A DNA stretch of 64,000 nt from CAYRHJ01 sp964424105 (GTDB lineage: Bacteria; Planctomycetota; Phycisphaerae; UBA1845): contig CAYRHJ010000036.1 in the NCBI GenBank assembly GCA_964424105.1, positions 1-64,000 on the forward strand. The letters run 5' to 3'. Shown here one piece after another: positions 46,206-54,867 of the stretch. Under the pieces are notes generated by a model. It searched no databases. It was not told the DNA's origin and worked only from the letters and a program-made list of their open reading frames with translations. A program made the translations under genes and the position numbers. Within the stretch, counting starts at the first letter, position 1. Every line of letters begins with the position of its first letter.

Positions 46206-48338
46206 ATGGATTCACATGCGACGTTTCGGGGTTTGACAGGTAAGGCGGTTGGCCGATCGATGGTGGCGGCTGCCGGTGTGATGTTGTTGAGCGGCGTGAC
46301 GGCTTGGGGGCAGCTCGCACCGGAGAAGGAGGCGCCCAAGACCGCGGGGGGCAGTCCGAAGATCGTGATTGAGGCGCCCTCGTACGAGTTTGGCGAAGTT
46401 TGGGCCGGCGCGAAGATTGAACACGAGTGGGTTGTGCGCAATGAGGGGACGACGATTCTCAAGATCGACGGTGTCAAGCCCAGTTGCGGCTGCACGGTGG
46501 CGAAGAATTACGATCGGGAGATACTCCCGGGTGAAACCGGCAAGATCCCTGTTTCGATTGACACGAAGCGACTCAGCGCCAAGGTGACCAAGTCTGTGAC
46601 GGTCACTTCGAATGACCCGGAGTCGCCGACGCTACGACTGTCGATCGGTGGAACGGTGAAGCAACGGATGGAGGTAGACCCAGCCAAGGGCGGCACGTTT
46701 GGTCGCATCAAGCCCAACGAGACGGTCAAACGGACGCTGACGTTGTCCAACAACACCGACATTCCCATGGAATTGACGTTGACGAGTGCGAAGGCGGGCG
46801 TGTTCCAGGCGGAGTTGACGGTCACCGAGCCGGGTCAGAAATACGAGCTGAAACTGGAAACAAATGGTCCTTATGCCGAGGGTTACAATCGCGGGACGAT
46901 CAGTATCAAGACATCGTCGCCGGAAGAACCGACCATGGAAGTTCCGGTCAGCGTTTACGTGCTTCCGGAGGTAGAAGTGACGCCGGCCATTGTGGTGATT
47001 CCCAAGGCGGATCCGACGTCGCGTAGCCAGCCGGTGCGGGTCACGTTCAACTCAGATAGTTCGTACAAGATTGTTTCCGCCGAGACTGACAACAAGGACA
47101 TCGCGGTCACGGTCAACGAAACCCGTCCGAACATGTTCATGGTCACGTTGCAGTTGCCGGAAAACTATATGCCCCCGTTGACGGGCCATACGTTGACGAT
47201 CAAGACGGATCATCCGGAGAAATCGACCGTGACGGTGCCGATCAATCAGTCGCGGAGCAACGCCCCGCCGCAGGCACAGCCCGCAACGGCGCTGTTGGGC
47301 AAGACCATCCCGAGTGTGACATTTGACGAGTTCGACGGCGGGACGTTCAGCACGACGGAAACGGAACTTCCGACTTTTTACTTTTTCTACGCGAGTTGGT
47401 GCGGATACTGCAAGAAGGCATTGCCGACGCTGAACGAGTGGGCCAAGGATATGGACGGCAAGGGCATTCGCTTCGTGGGCGTGAGCATGGACACCATCGT
47501 CGAGGAAGCCAGCCCGAACAAGGGCAGGGCCAAGACGAAGGAGGAAGTGTCCCAGCAGTGGAAGGACCTGGGGATCGTATTCACGCAAGCTCTGGATAAG
47601 AATGCGGCTGGCTCGCAGCAGTTCAACGTGCGAGGATTCCCGACGCTGTTCCTGGCTGACAAGGACAAGAAGATCCAACGGGTTTATTCGGGCATCGGGG
47701 CCGTGACGAGCGGCGAATTGAAAACGGACATGACGGCGTTGATTGAGGGCAAGGCGCTGGCGGCCCAAAACGTCCCCGTGGCAGCGACCCCTGCCCCGAA
47801 CCCGACGCTGGAATTGGCGGGCAAGCCCGTGCCGGCGGCGACGTTCGTGACGGCACAGGGCGAGAGCCGAGATTTGAAGGACTCCGGCAAGGTGACGCTG
47901 GCGATGTTCTATGCCAGTTGGTGCGGGTTTTGCAAGAAGGCGCTGCCGATCCTGGAAACCATCAACAAGGAATTGAATGGCGACGTGGACATTCTGGCTG
48001 TCAGCATGGACAGCCTGGTGGAGCATGGTGCGGATCCAAAGGACCGCCGAGCGAAGACCAAGGAATTTGTCGTCAAACAGTTTGAGGAGTTCGGACTATC
48101 GTATGCCCAGGCGTTTGATCCGGAGGGGGCTGGCAATAAGCAGTTTGGTGTACGAAGCTATCCTACGATGTTTTTGATCGACAAGGATTCGAAGATCAGC
48201 AAGGTTTATATCGGCGGTCAGGCGGCGATGGACGGTTCGCTCAAGAAAGATATCGAGGCATTGGTCAAGAAGGACCGTGCCGATGCAGGCGGGGCACCGC
48301 CGACCGTCCACGCGAATGCGAAGCCGACGTCCGAATAG
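46206..48338 (+). CDS. Secreted DUF1573 protein with two tandem thioredoxin domains
   Basis: 710 residues; ggagg lies 5 nt before the ATG. The signal peptide (to about TAWG-35) is followed by a DUF1573 domain (YEFGEVWAGAKIEHEWVVRN; GVKPSCGCTVA), a second Ig-like region (about 150-340), and two TlpA-like thioredoxin domains with active sites WCGYC (Cys399/402) and WCGFC (Cys573/576). The two domains are clearly a tandem duplication: both keep the same insertion after 'VSMD' (IVEEASPNKGRAKTKEE versus LVEHGADPKDRRAKTKE) and the cis-Pro motifs GFPTLFL / SYPTMFL. The likely role is disulfide reduction or isomerisation in the periplasm. Its position among very Cys-rich secreted proteins is suggestive only. 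Confidence 0.85.
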   Translation: MDSHATFRGLTGKAVGRSMVAAAGVMLLSGVTAWGQLAPEKEAPKTAGGSPKIVIEAPSYEFGEVWAGAKIEHEWVVRNEGTTILKIDGVKPSCGCTVAKNYDREILPGETGKIPVSIDTKRLSAKVTKSVTVTSNDPESPTLRLSIGGTVKQRMEVDPAKGGTFGRIKPNETVKRTLTLSNNTDIPMELTLTSAKAGVFQAELTVTEPGQKYELKLETNGPYAEGYNRGTISIKTSSPEEPTMEVPVSVYVLPEVEVTPAIVVIPKADPTSRSQPVRVTFNSDSSYKIVSAETDNKDIAVTVNETRPNMFMVTLQLPENYMPPLTGHTLTIKTDHPEKSTVTVPINQSRSNAPPQAQPATALLGKTIPSVTFDEFDGGTFSTTETELPTFYFFYASWCGYCKKALPTLNEWAKDMDGKGIRFVGVSMDTIVEEASPNKGRAKTKEEVSQQWKDLGIVFTQALDKNAAGSQQFNVRGFPTLFLADKDKKIQRVYSGIGAVTSGELKTDMTALIEGKALAAQNVPVAATPAPNPTLELAGKPVPAATFVTAQGESRDLKDSGKVTLAMFYASWCGFCKKALPILETINKELNGDVDILAVSMDSLVEHGADPKDRRAKTKEFVVKQFEEFGLSYAQAFDPEGAGNKQFGVRSYPTMFLIDKDSKISKVYIGGQAAMDGSLKKDIEALVKKDRADAGGAPPTVHANAKPTSE

Positions 48339-48757
48339 GTGATTTGGCGGTATTGGTAAGTCAGGGTTTCTAGGATTCAGCCCGTTTGCGGTGTGCGAGA
48401 CCGCAGGCGGGCTTCTCTATTTTTACAGGTCGGCGGCGTTGGGAGATGGGTAGCCGCCCGGGTATGGGGCCATAACGCGCGGGGACACGACCCATTACCT
48501 TTTTTTCCCGCCACGACAATTAACATCGTATTTGTCACTTTCTCAAAAACGATAACTCCGCAAATTATCGGCAGTTGCGCGGCTGGATGTTGATTCGCCC
48601 TCCTAACGGTGGTAACCTTGTCCGAGGGGATTCCTTTTTCGGAAAACCTTCGTTGAGTTATCGAGTGGGCCGGCGGAGGGCGTCGTGATTGCCGACAACG
48701 CGTCCGGTGCGAGCCAGTAAGACAGTCTTTTTCAATTCCATATGAGGTGGCATTCTG
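48339..48757. other. Intergenic region
   Basis: Holds the terminator of the thioredoxin gene, then an AT-rich stretch (about 48500-48570) suited to a promoter for the giant lipoprotein gene. gaggtgg shortly before 48758 is that gene's ribosome binding site. No gene was recognised. Confidence 0.5.
48379..48424 (+). terminator. Rho-independent terminator
   Basis: A 14-bp stem (48379-48392 with 48400-48413, including two G-U pairs) and a 7-nt loop are followed by tctctattttt. It ends the DUF1573-thioredoxin transcript about 40 nt past its stop codon. Confidence 0.88.
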
Positions 48758-51700
48758 ATGAAGAGAATCGGAATCGTGATTGTTGTTGCGGCGCTGGCCT
48801 GTCCCTTGGGATGTATCGAGTTTTTTCAATTCGTGGGGCGTCCGGCTCCCATCGTTAACGATGGCCCGGTCACGGAAACACCGCTCTCTGAACAGTCTGG
48901 TTCGGGGATGTTCGGTAACCCGTTCCCGCCCAACGTACCTGCGCTGGTGATCCAAGGGGGCACTGCGCCCGGACAGTCGATTCCCACGGCGCTCATTACG
49001 GTTCGATTATCCAATCAGGCGAATCAGCCGGTGGTGCTGACGGTGGAGCTTTCGCTGAACGGCGTGTTGGTGCGGCGGAGTGTTCGCAGGTTGACGACGA
49101 ATTCGGCTCCGATCGATATCGGCCCGCAGCGCGCGAGCGCGCTCCTGGTTACCGGCGTGCTGGCGGACGGTCAGGCGACCGAGACCATCTCAGCGCAATT
49201 CAATGTAGATTTCTTCGAATCGCCCTTCATTCAAGAGGTCGTGATAGTGGGTGCCGGCGGCGGTGACGGTGACTTGGACGGCGACGGCGTACCGGACGGT
49301 AACGACAATTGCCCGCTGAATCCCAACCCGAACCAGGAGGATTCCGACGGTGATGGAATCGGAGATGCGTGTGACGTCAGCGACGACGTAGACGGCGACG
49401 GCGTGCCGGACGTGGCGGATAACTGCCCGGTGGATGCCAACTCCGATCAGGCTGATGAGGATGGCGACGGAATCGGGGATGCATGTGACCCGTCGGATGA
49501 CCAGGACGGGGACGGAATTACTGATGGAAATGACAATTGTCCTGAAATCCCGAATCCCGGTCAGGGAGATTTGGACGGGGATGGGACGGGTGACGTATGT
49601 GATTCTGACCTGGACGGCGACGGCGTGCCGAACGCCAACGACAACTGTCCCGGTGTATCCAATGCGGACCAGGCGGACACCGACGGAAACGGTGTCGGCG
49701 ATGCTTGTCAGGCCCCGCCCGGCGGCGGCGGCGGCGGGGGGGGCGGCGGCGATAATTTGATTGATTGTAACGGCAATGTCATCCCGGACGCCGTGGACAT
49801 CATTATCGGGGTCAGTCTAGACGTGAACGGCAACGGGATTCCGGATGAATGCGAATTCATCGATTGCAACGGCAACGGGATTCCTGATGAAGACGAGTTG
49901 CTGATTCGCGGCGAGGGGATTCTGTTCGCGAGCGAGGCGAATGAATGTCGGGCGCGTATCTTCACCGTCGATTTGGAAACGGCTGCGCTGACGCTCATAC
50001 TGGATTTGGGGGAACGATTCCCTGGCCTGAGCGTCGACAGTGCGCCGGGGCTGACGCTGCACCCTGATGGGAGGACGTTGTTGATTTCCACGCGATTCGG
50101 CGATGATCTTTTCTCCTATGACATCGCCACGGGCGAAGCGAAACACGTGGGGCAGTTCCTGCCCGTTGTGCACGGGCCTGTGAATGCTCCGGTGGGAGAT
50201 GATTTCAATATGAGCGACCTGGCCTTCCTACCGGATGGTACGTTGGTGGGGTCGGCGCCTCAGTTGCGGGACCTGGTCAACATCAATCCGGAAACGGCGG
50301 AGTTTGAGACGCGTTGCCGAACGGTGCGAGAGGTGGACGATAACGATGGCGGATTTTTTCGCGACGAACTGAAAATCAGCGGTTTGGCGTTGGCGCCGGA
50401 CGGGACGCTTTACGGATCAACCGGCGGGGACGAACCGCCGGGGACGCTGTTTACCATCAATACAGAACCGGATGCGGGAGATTGCCTTTGCACGCCGGTG
50501 GGCGTGGGCACGGGGTTTGACAAGGTCAGCGGCTTGGCATTTCTGCCGGACGGGAGGCTGGTCGGTTCAACCGCGAGTGATCATCAATTTATCGAAATCG
50601 ACACGACGACGGGTGTAGGGACGTTGATCGCCCTGTTCAACCACCCGGATGAGGTATGCGGCATCGACGGATTGCAGTTTGCGGTTGATGTATTTGAAAA
50701 CGATTGCGACGGTAATGGTGTGCCGGATGGTTGCCAAGCGGATTGCAACGACAACAATCTGGCGGACGTGTGCGAAATCGCGTGCGACGACATTCGGTTT
50801 GGATTTGCGCATGATTTTGAGGGTTGGATCGGTGACACAGCCGGTGGTGCGTTGGACTCAGCCGTGCACCTGGATGGCACGGGAAATCCGCCCGGATCGA
50901 TCAAGCTGGACGGGTCGGACTTCGATGTGCCGGACACCGAGCCCAATTCATGGATTTTCATGACGCTGCGATTGCCGCCGGGAGCGCGGACGCTGCGTTT
51001 CGATACCAGCGCCCAGGATCGCGATGGCGCGGATTCGGCGCTACGCGTGCGTCTGGTGGACAGCGCGGGCGAGTCGCACACGTTGCTGGATTGGGAGGTC
51101 ATCGCCGGGGCGGAAGAGGAATTCGTGTGGATGTCGCGAAGTGCGAGCCTGGCGCCGTTTGCGGGGCGAACGGTTACGTTTTATTTCGAGCAGGATGATG
51201 ACGGCGAGGGCACACATGAACAGCGGTACTTGGACAACATCACGATTGAATGCGGGCGGGATTGCAACGTAAACGGCGTACCCGATGAGTGTGACATTGC
51301 CGAATGCCCGGGCGAGATTGCCTGCGGGGATTGCAACGAGAACGGCGTGCCCGACGGATGCGACGTCGACGATGTTGCGGCGGTGGCCACTCTGTACGGC
51401 GTGCAGGGCGGCGATTGCTGCGGCGGACGCCTGTACGAGATCGAACTGCCGAGTGCAACGGTGACTTTGCTAGCGGATTTGGAGACGCTCTTTCCAACAA
51501 TGGATCTCTGTGGTCCGTCCGGCGTGACGATCTCACCGGATCGACGGAAACTCTTCATCGTGCTCAATTTTGAGGATGCGATCCTTGAGCATGACCTGGA
51601 AACGGGCCTGACCAGATTGGTGGGCCACTTCGAGGACGCCTCCCCAAGCGACGTCGCCTTTCTGGCCGATGGGAGCACGCTGGTCATTTCGGATCCTCGC

Positions 51701-54304
51701 GACAAGATGTTGTACAACGTCGATCCCGCCACCGGAGCGGACAGCTTCCGTTGCAACACGGTGTTCCCGCTGGACGGGGGAGGTTTCGATCCGGTGCGTG
51801 TAAGCGGCTTGACGCTATCCCCGTTGGGGGTTTTGTATGGGTCGACCGGCGGGAACAGCGGCTCTGACAGTGTCGCGAGCGGCGGACTGTTCATCGTCAA
51901 TCCTACCCCAAACGGGAACAATGATTGTGTGCTTACGCCCATCGGCACCGGGACGGGATTCGAGCGGGTAGCGGCCTTAGCTGCGTTGCCCGGGGGTCGT
52001 CTATTGGGCGCGACGGCGCGCGATCTGGAACTGATCGAGATTGATCCGGTGACCGGAGTTGGCACTTTGATCAATCTGTTTTCCGGCGACCCGGAACTTT
52101 GCAGCATCGATGGACTCGTATTCGCCAGCGGTGGAAGTGACTGCAACGAAAACGGCCTGCCGGACGAATGTGACATTACCGATGGGACGAGCGATGACGA
52201 GAATGATAACGGCGTTCCGGACGAATGCGAGGAACCCCAAGGTGAATGTAAGCTCAACGCCGATTGCGACGATGGCGATTTCTGCACCACCGACCTATGC
52301 TCGTCGGCGGTCTGCTTCCATTCCCCCGTTGTCTGTCCGCCCTCGGGCGACGTCTGCCTGGCGAATGTCTGCGATCCGGGTACGGGTCTCTGCGAACCGC
52401 AGTCGGCCAATCAGGGCGGGGCTTGTGATGATTCGGACGTGTGTACGGAGAATGATTCCTGCGACGACGGTACGTGCGTCGGGTCGCCGGTGGACTGCGA
52501 CGACGGCGTGTTCTGCAACGGCGTCGAGACGTGTATCGACCTCGACGGCTGCGTTTCGGGATCGGATCCCTGTCCGGGGCAGGTGTGTGACGAGGGCACG
52601 GACGCTTGTATGGATTGTTTCGTCGATGACGATTGTGACGACAGCGATCCGTGCACTGATGACACCTGCGAATCCGGTATTTGTTCCAATGTGGCTGTGG
52701 ACTGCGACGACGGCGTATTCTGCAACGGCGTCGAGACGTGTGACGACTCCGACGGCTGCGTTTCGGGATCGGACCCCTGCCCAGGGCAATTGTGCGACGA
52801 AGGCACGGACGCTTGTGTGGATTGTGTCGTCGATAACGATTGTGACGACAGCGATCCGTGCACTGATGACACCTGTCTAACCGGTAGCTGTTCCAACAAC
52901 CCCGTGGATTGCGATGACGGCCTGTTCTGCAACGGCGTCGAATTCTGTGATGAGTTCGGCGGCTGTATTTCGGGTAAGGATCCCTGTCCGGGTCAGTTGT
53001 GTGACGAGGTGACCGATGCGTGTGTGGAATGTCTCGTCGACGCTGATTGTGACGACGGCGATTCGTGCACGGATGACACCTGTCTAACCGGTAGCTGTTC
53101 CAACAACCCCGTGGATTGCGATGACGGCCTGTTCTGCAACGGAAGCGAAGTGTGCGTGGCCGGTGTTTGTCAGTCGGGCAAAGACGTGGATTGCGACGAC
53201 TTCGTGGCCTGTACGGACGACTCCTGCAACGAGACGACCGACTCGTGCGATAATGTCACCAACGACGCAAACTGTGACAACGGACTGTTCTGCGACGGTC
53301 CTGAGACGTGCGATTCGGTTAGTGGGTGCTTGCCCGGCAGCCTGGTGGATTGTGACGACCTGGTGGGTTGCACGGACGATTCCTGCAACGAAGATACGGA
53401 CACTTGCGACCACATCGCCAACGACGAGAACTGTGCAGACGGCGATTTCTGCAACGGCGACGAGACTTGTGATCCCGTGCTGGATTGCCAAGCGGGAATC
53501 GACGTTGACTGCGACGACGGGGTTGGTTGCACGGATGACTCCTGCAACGAAATTACGGACTCCTGCGACCATTCGCCGAATGATGCCCTTTGTGATAATG
53601 GCCTGTTCTGCGACGGGGATGAAACGTGTGATGTCAATTTCGATTGTCAGCCCGGCACGGACCCGTGCGATGACGGTGATGTGTGTACGACGGACGTGTG
53701 CGACGAACCGACCGACAGTTGTACGCATCCGCCGGCTTTGACGGTGACGTCGTCGAACAGCACGGTGGATCCGGTGATCGCGCAGGGGTGTCCGGGTGTG
53801 CCGATCACTTTAACGAGTACCGCGGACGGCGGGCCCAATCAGCAGTTTAGCTGGGCTTGCATCGAAAGCGGAAACCTGGTGTTTACCAGCAACGATCAGA
53901 ACCCGACCGATTACGCACCGACGGAATCTGCATTCTGCGCCGTCGACGTGATCGACCCCGATACGGGTTGCACGGGGCAGTCCGCCACGACGGTGCTGGT
54001 GAATCCCCCGCCGCCGCAGGCGACGGCCACGAACCCGACGGTCGATCCGGAACCCGTTTTTGTGTGTCCCGGCACGATTGTGCCGTTGATCGGCGGGCCT
54101 TCCGGGCCGGGCTTGAGTTATGCGTGGTCATGCCTTGAGACCGGGGTTGAAACGTTTACCAGCAACGAGCAGAGTCCGACGGACTACGCTCCCAATGAAC
54201 TCGCAGTTTGCACGTTAACACTGACGGACGATTCGACCGGGTGCTCCAGTTCGCTGGCCACGACCGTTCTGGTGTTTCCGCCGGAAGTGTGCACGTTGCC
54301 CTAG
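48758..54304 (+). CDS. Giant mosaic surface lipoprotein (TSP3 repeats, propeller-like, Cys-rich repeats)
   Basis: 1848 residues. A lipoprotein signal (ALACPLGC, Cys19) is followed by a beta domain (about 45-160) and four thrombospondin type 3-like calcium repeats (about 168-315, DGDGVPDxxDNCPxxxNxxQ). A linker of ten glycines comes next. Two related propeller-like halves (about 385-655 and 875-1130) share LYGSTGG, GTGTGF and TTGVGTLI-type motifs, with a MAM/jelly-roll-like domain between (about 680-830). Disulfide-rich repeats CNGVETC...DPCPGQ...CDDSDPCTDDTC fill about 1165-1660, and two similar Ig-like repeats end the chain (NSTVDPV...; NPTVDPEP...). No enzyme motif was found. It is probably an outer-membrane-anchored adhesive or structural protein. 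The domain composition is clear; the function is unknown. Confidence 0.78.
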   Translation: MKRIGIVIVVAALACPLGCIEFFQFVGRPAPIVNDGPVTETPLSEQSGSGMFGNPFPPNVPALVIQGGTAPGQSIPTALITVRLSNQANQPVVLTVELSLNGVLVRRSVRRLTTNSAPIDIGPQRASALLVTGVLADGQATETISAQFNVDFFESPFIQEVVIVGAGGGDGDLDGDGVPDGNDNCPLNPNPNQEDSDGDGIGDACDVSDDVDGDGVPDVADNCPVDANSDQADEDGDGIGDACDPSDDQDGDGITDGNDNCPEIPNPGQGDLDGDGTGDVCDSDLDGDGVPNANDNCPGVSNADQADTDGNGVGDACQAPPGGGGGGGGGGDNLIDCNGNVIPDAVDIIIGVSLDVNGNGIPDECEFIDCNGNGIPDEDELLIRGEGILFASEANECRARIFTVDLETAALTLILDLGERFPGLSVDSAPGLTLHPDGRTLLISTRFGDDLFSYDIATGEAKHVGQFLPVVHGPVNAPVGDDFNMSDLAFLPDGTLVGSAPQLRDLVNINPETAEFETRCRTVREVDDNDGGFFRDELKISGLALAPDGTLYGSTGGDEPPGTLFTINTEPDAGDCLCTPVGVGTGFDKVSGLAFLPDGRLVGSTASDHQFIEIDTTTGVGTLIALFNHPDEVCGIDGLQFAVDVFENDCDGNGVPDGCQADCNDNNLADVCEIACDDIRFGFAHDFEGWIGDTAGGALDSAVHLDGTGNPPGSIKLDGSDFDVPDTEPNSWIFMTLRLPPGARTLRFDTSAQDRDGADSALRVRLVDSAGESHTLLDWEVIAGAEEEFVWMSRSASLAPFAGRTVTFYFEQDDDGEGTHEQRYLDNITIECGRDCNVNGVPDECDIAECPGEIACGDCNENGVPDGCDVDDVAAVATLYGVQGGDCCGGRLYEIELPSATVTLLADLETLFPTMDLCGPSGVTISPDRRKLFIVLNFEDAILEHDLETGLTRLVGHFEDASPSDVAFLADGSTLVISDPRDKMLYNVDPATGADSFRCNTVFPLDGGGFDPVRVSGLTLSPLGVLYGSTGGNSGSDSVASGGLFIVNPTPNGNNDCVLTPIGTGTGFERVAALAALPGGRLLGATARDLELIEIDPVTGVGTLINLFSGDPELCSIDGLVFASGGSDCNENGLPDECDITDGTSDDENDNGVPDECEEPQGECKLNADCDDGDFCTTDLCSSAVCFHSPVVCPPSGDVCLANVCDPGTGLCEPQSANQGGACDDSDVCTENDSCDDGTCVGSPVDCDDGVFCNGVETCIDLDGCVSGSDPCPGQVCDEGTDACMDCFVDDDCDDSDPCTDDTCESGICSNVAVDCDDGVFCNGVETCDDSDGCVSGSDPCPGQLCDEGTDACVDCVVDNDCDDSDPCTDDTCLTGSCSNNPVDCDDGLFCNGVEFCDEFGGCISGKDPCPGQLCDEVTDACVECLVDADCDDGDSCTDDTCLTGSCSNNPVDCDDGLFCNGSEVCVAGVCQSGKDVDCDDFVACTDDSCNETTDSCDNVTNDANCDNGLFCDGPETCDSVSGCLPGSLVDCDDLVGCTDDSCNEDTDTCDHIANDENCADGDFCNGDETCDPVLDCQAGIDVDCDDGVGCTDDSCNEITDSCDHSPNDALCDNGLFCDGDETCDVNFDCQPGTDPCDDGDVCTTDVCDEPTDSCTHPPALTVTSSNSTVDPVIAQGCPGVPITLTSTADGGPNQQFSWACIESGNLVFTSNDQNPTDYAPTESAFCAVDVIDPDTGCTGQSATTVLVNPPPPQATATNPTVDPEPVFVCPGTIVPLIGGPSGPGLSYAWSCLETGVETFTSNEQSPTDYAPNELAVCTLTLTDDSTGCSSSLATTVLVFPPEVCTLP
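52631..53144 (+). repeat. 207-nt coding tandem repeat
   Basis: The anchor gattgtgacgac occurs at 52631, 52838 and 53045, exactly 207 nt apart (69 residues per unit). Between units 2 and 3, positions 52865-52935 and 53072-53142 are identical over 71 nt, which points to recent duplication or gene conversion within the Cys-rich part of the giant lipoprotein gene. Confidence 0.88.
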
Positions 54305-54378
54305 GCGATGCAGGAAACGGTTTTCGACTGTGGCTGTTTCCATCGCGAGGCAAGGAGAACGGGCGGACACGCGGGGGC

Positions 54379-54402
54379 CTCGGATTCCGAACGGAATCCG
54401 AG
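54379..54402. terminator. Hairpin between convergent genes
   Basis: A perfect 10-bp stem (ctcggattcc/ggaatccgag) with a gaac tetraloop lies between the stop codons of the giant lipoprotein gene and the convergent ferritin-like gene. No U-tract is present on either strand, so it may be a transcript-end stabiliser and not a true Rho-independent terminator. Confidence 0.5.
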
Positions 54403-54426
54403 CGGTTGGTGCGAGGCGGTGGTCGG

Positions 54427-54867
54427 CTAGACCGGCTTCAGTTGGACGTTTTGGCGAAGTTTGCGGAGTCGAAGGGCGTGATCGCGAACCCGTTCGGTGA
54501 TTCGCGAGACAAGCTCGGCGGCGCGGGCGTTGCCGGCCAACTGGGAGGACGCGGATTCGTACGCAGCCAACCTTGCTTCGACGTCTTTCAAGATGTTCGG
54601 AAGCAAGTAGTTGAATTCCAGGAAGTGTAGATTACAGGAGCGGATGTCGGCGGTGACGGGTAGCAACCCACCGCCCAAGTCTTCAATGGCGTCGACCAGC
54701 CAGGCCTGATGCTCGAGTCCTTCGTCGATTATCCGGGTAACGATTCGTTGTTCGTCGGCGCCGGCCCATGACACAAACAAGGCCGATTCGCGCAGTCGCG
54801 GCAGTAGGCTTCGACTTTCGTAGGCCAGCAGTTCATTCAAGACAACAACCGAATCGTCGCTTTTCAT
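54427..54867 (-). CDS. Small helical protein, possibly ferritin-like
   Basis: 146 residues, predicted all-helical. The arrangement ELLAYESRSLLPRL, then IDEGLEHQAWLVDAI (ExxH), then FLEFNYLLPNIL resembles the metal-binding helices of ferritin-like proteins, but not every ligand can be assigned, so this is tentative. Its ATG overlaps the stop of nuoN by 4 nt, making it the last gene of the complex I operon. It is not a standard complex I subunit; a role in iron supply or assembly would be speculation. Confidence 0.55.
   Translation of the reverse strand: MKSDDSVVVLNELLAYESRSLLPRLRESALFVSWAGADEQRIVTRIIDEGLEHQAWLVDAIEDLGGGLLPVTADIRSCNLHFLEFNYLLPNILKDVEARLAAYESASSQLAGNARAAELVSRITERVRDHALRLRKLRQNVQLKPV

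Noticed and set aside
51181..52410. 409-codon frame on the minus strand
   Set aside because: It lies opposite the giant lipoprotein gene. It is Ser/Pro-rich low-complexity sequence typical of a shadow frame of Asp/Gly/Cys-rich coding sequence.
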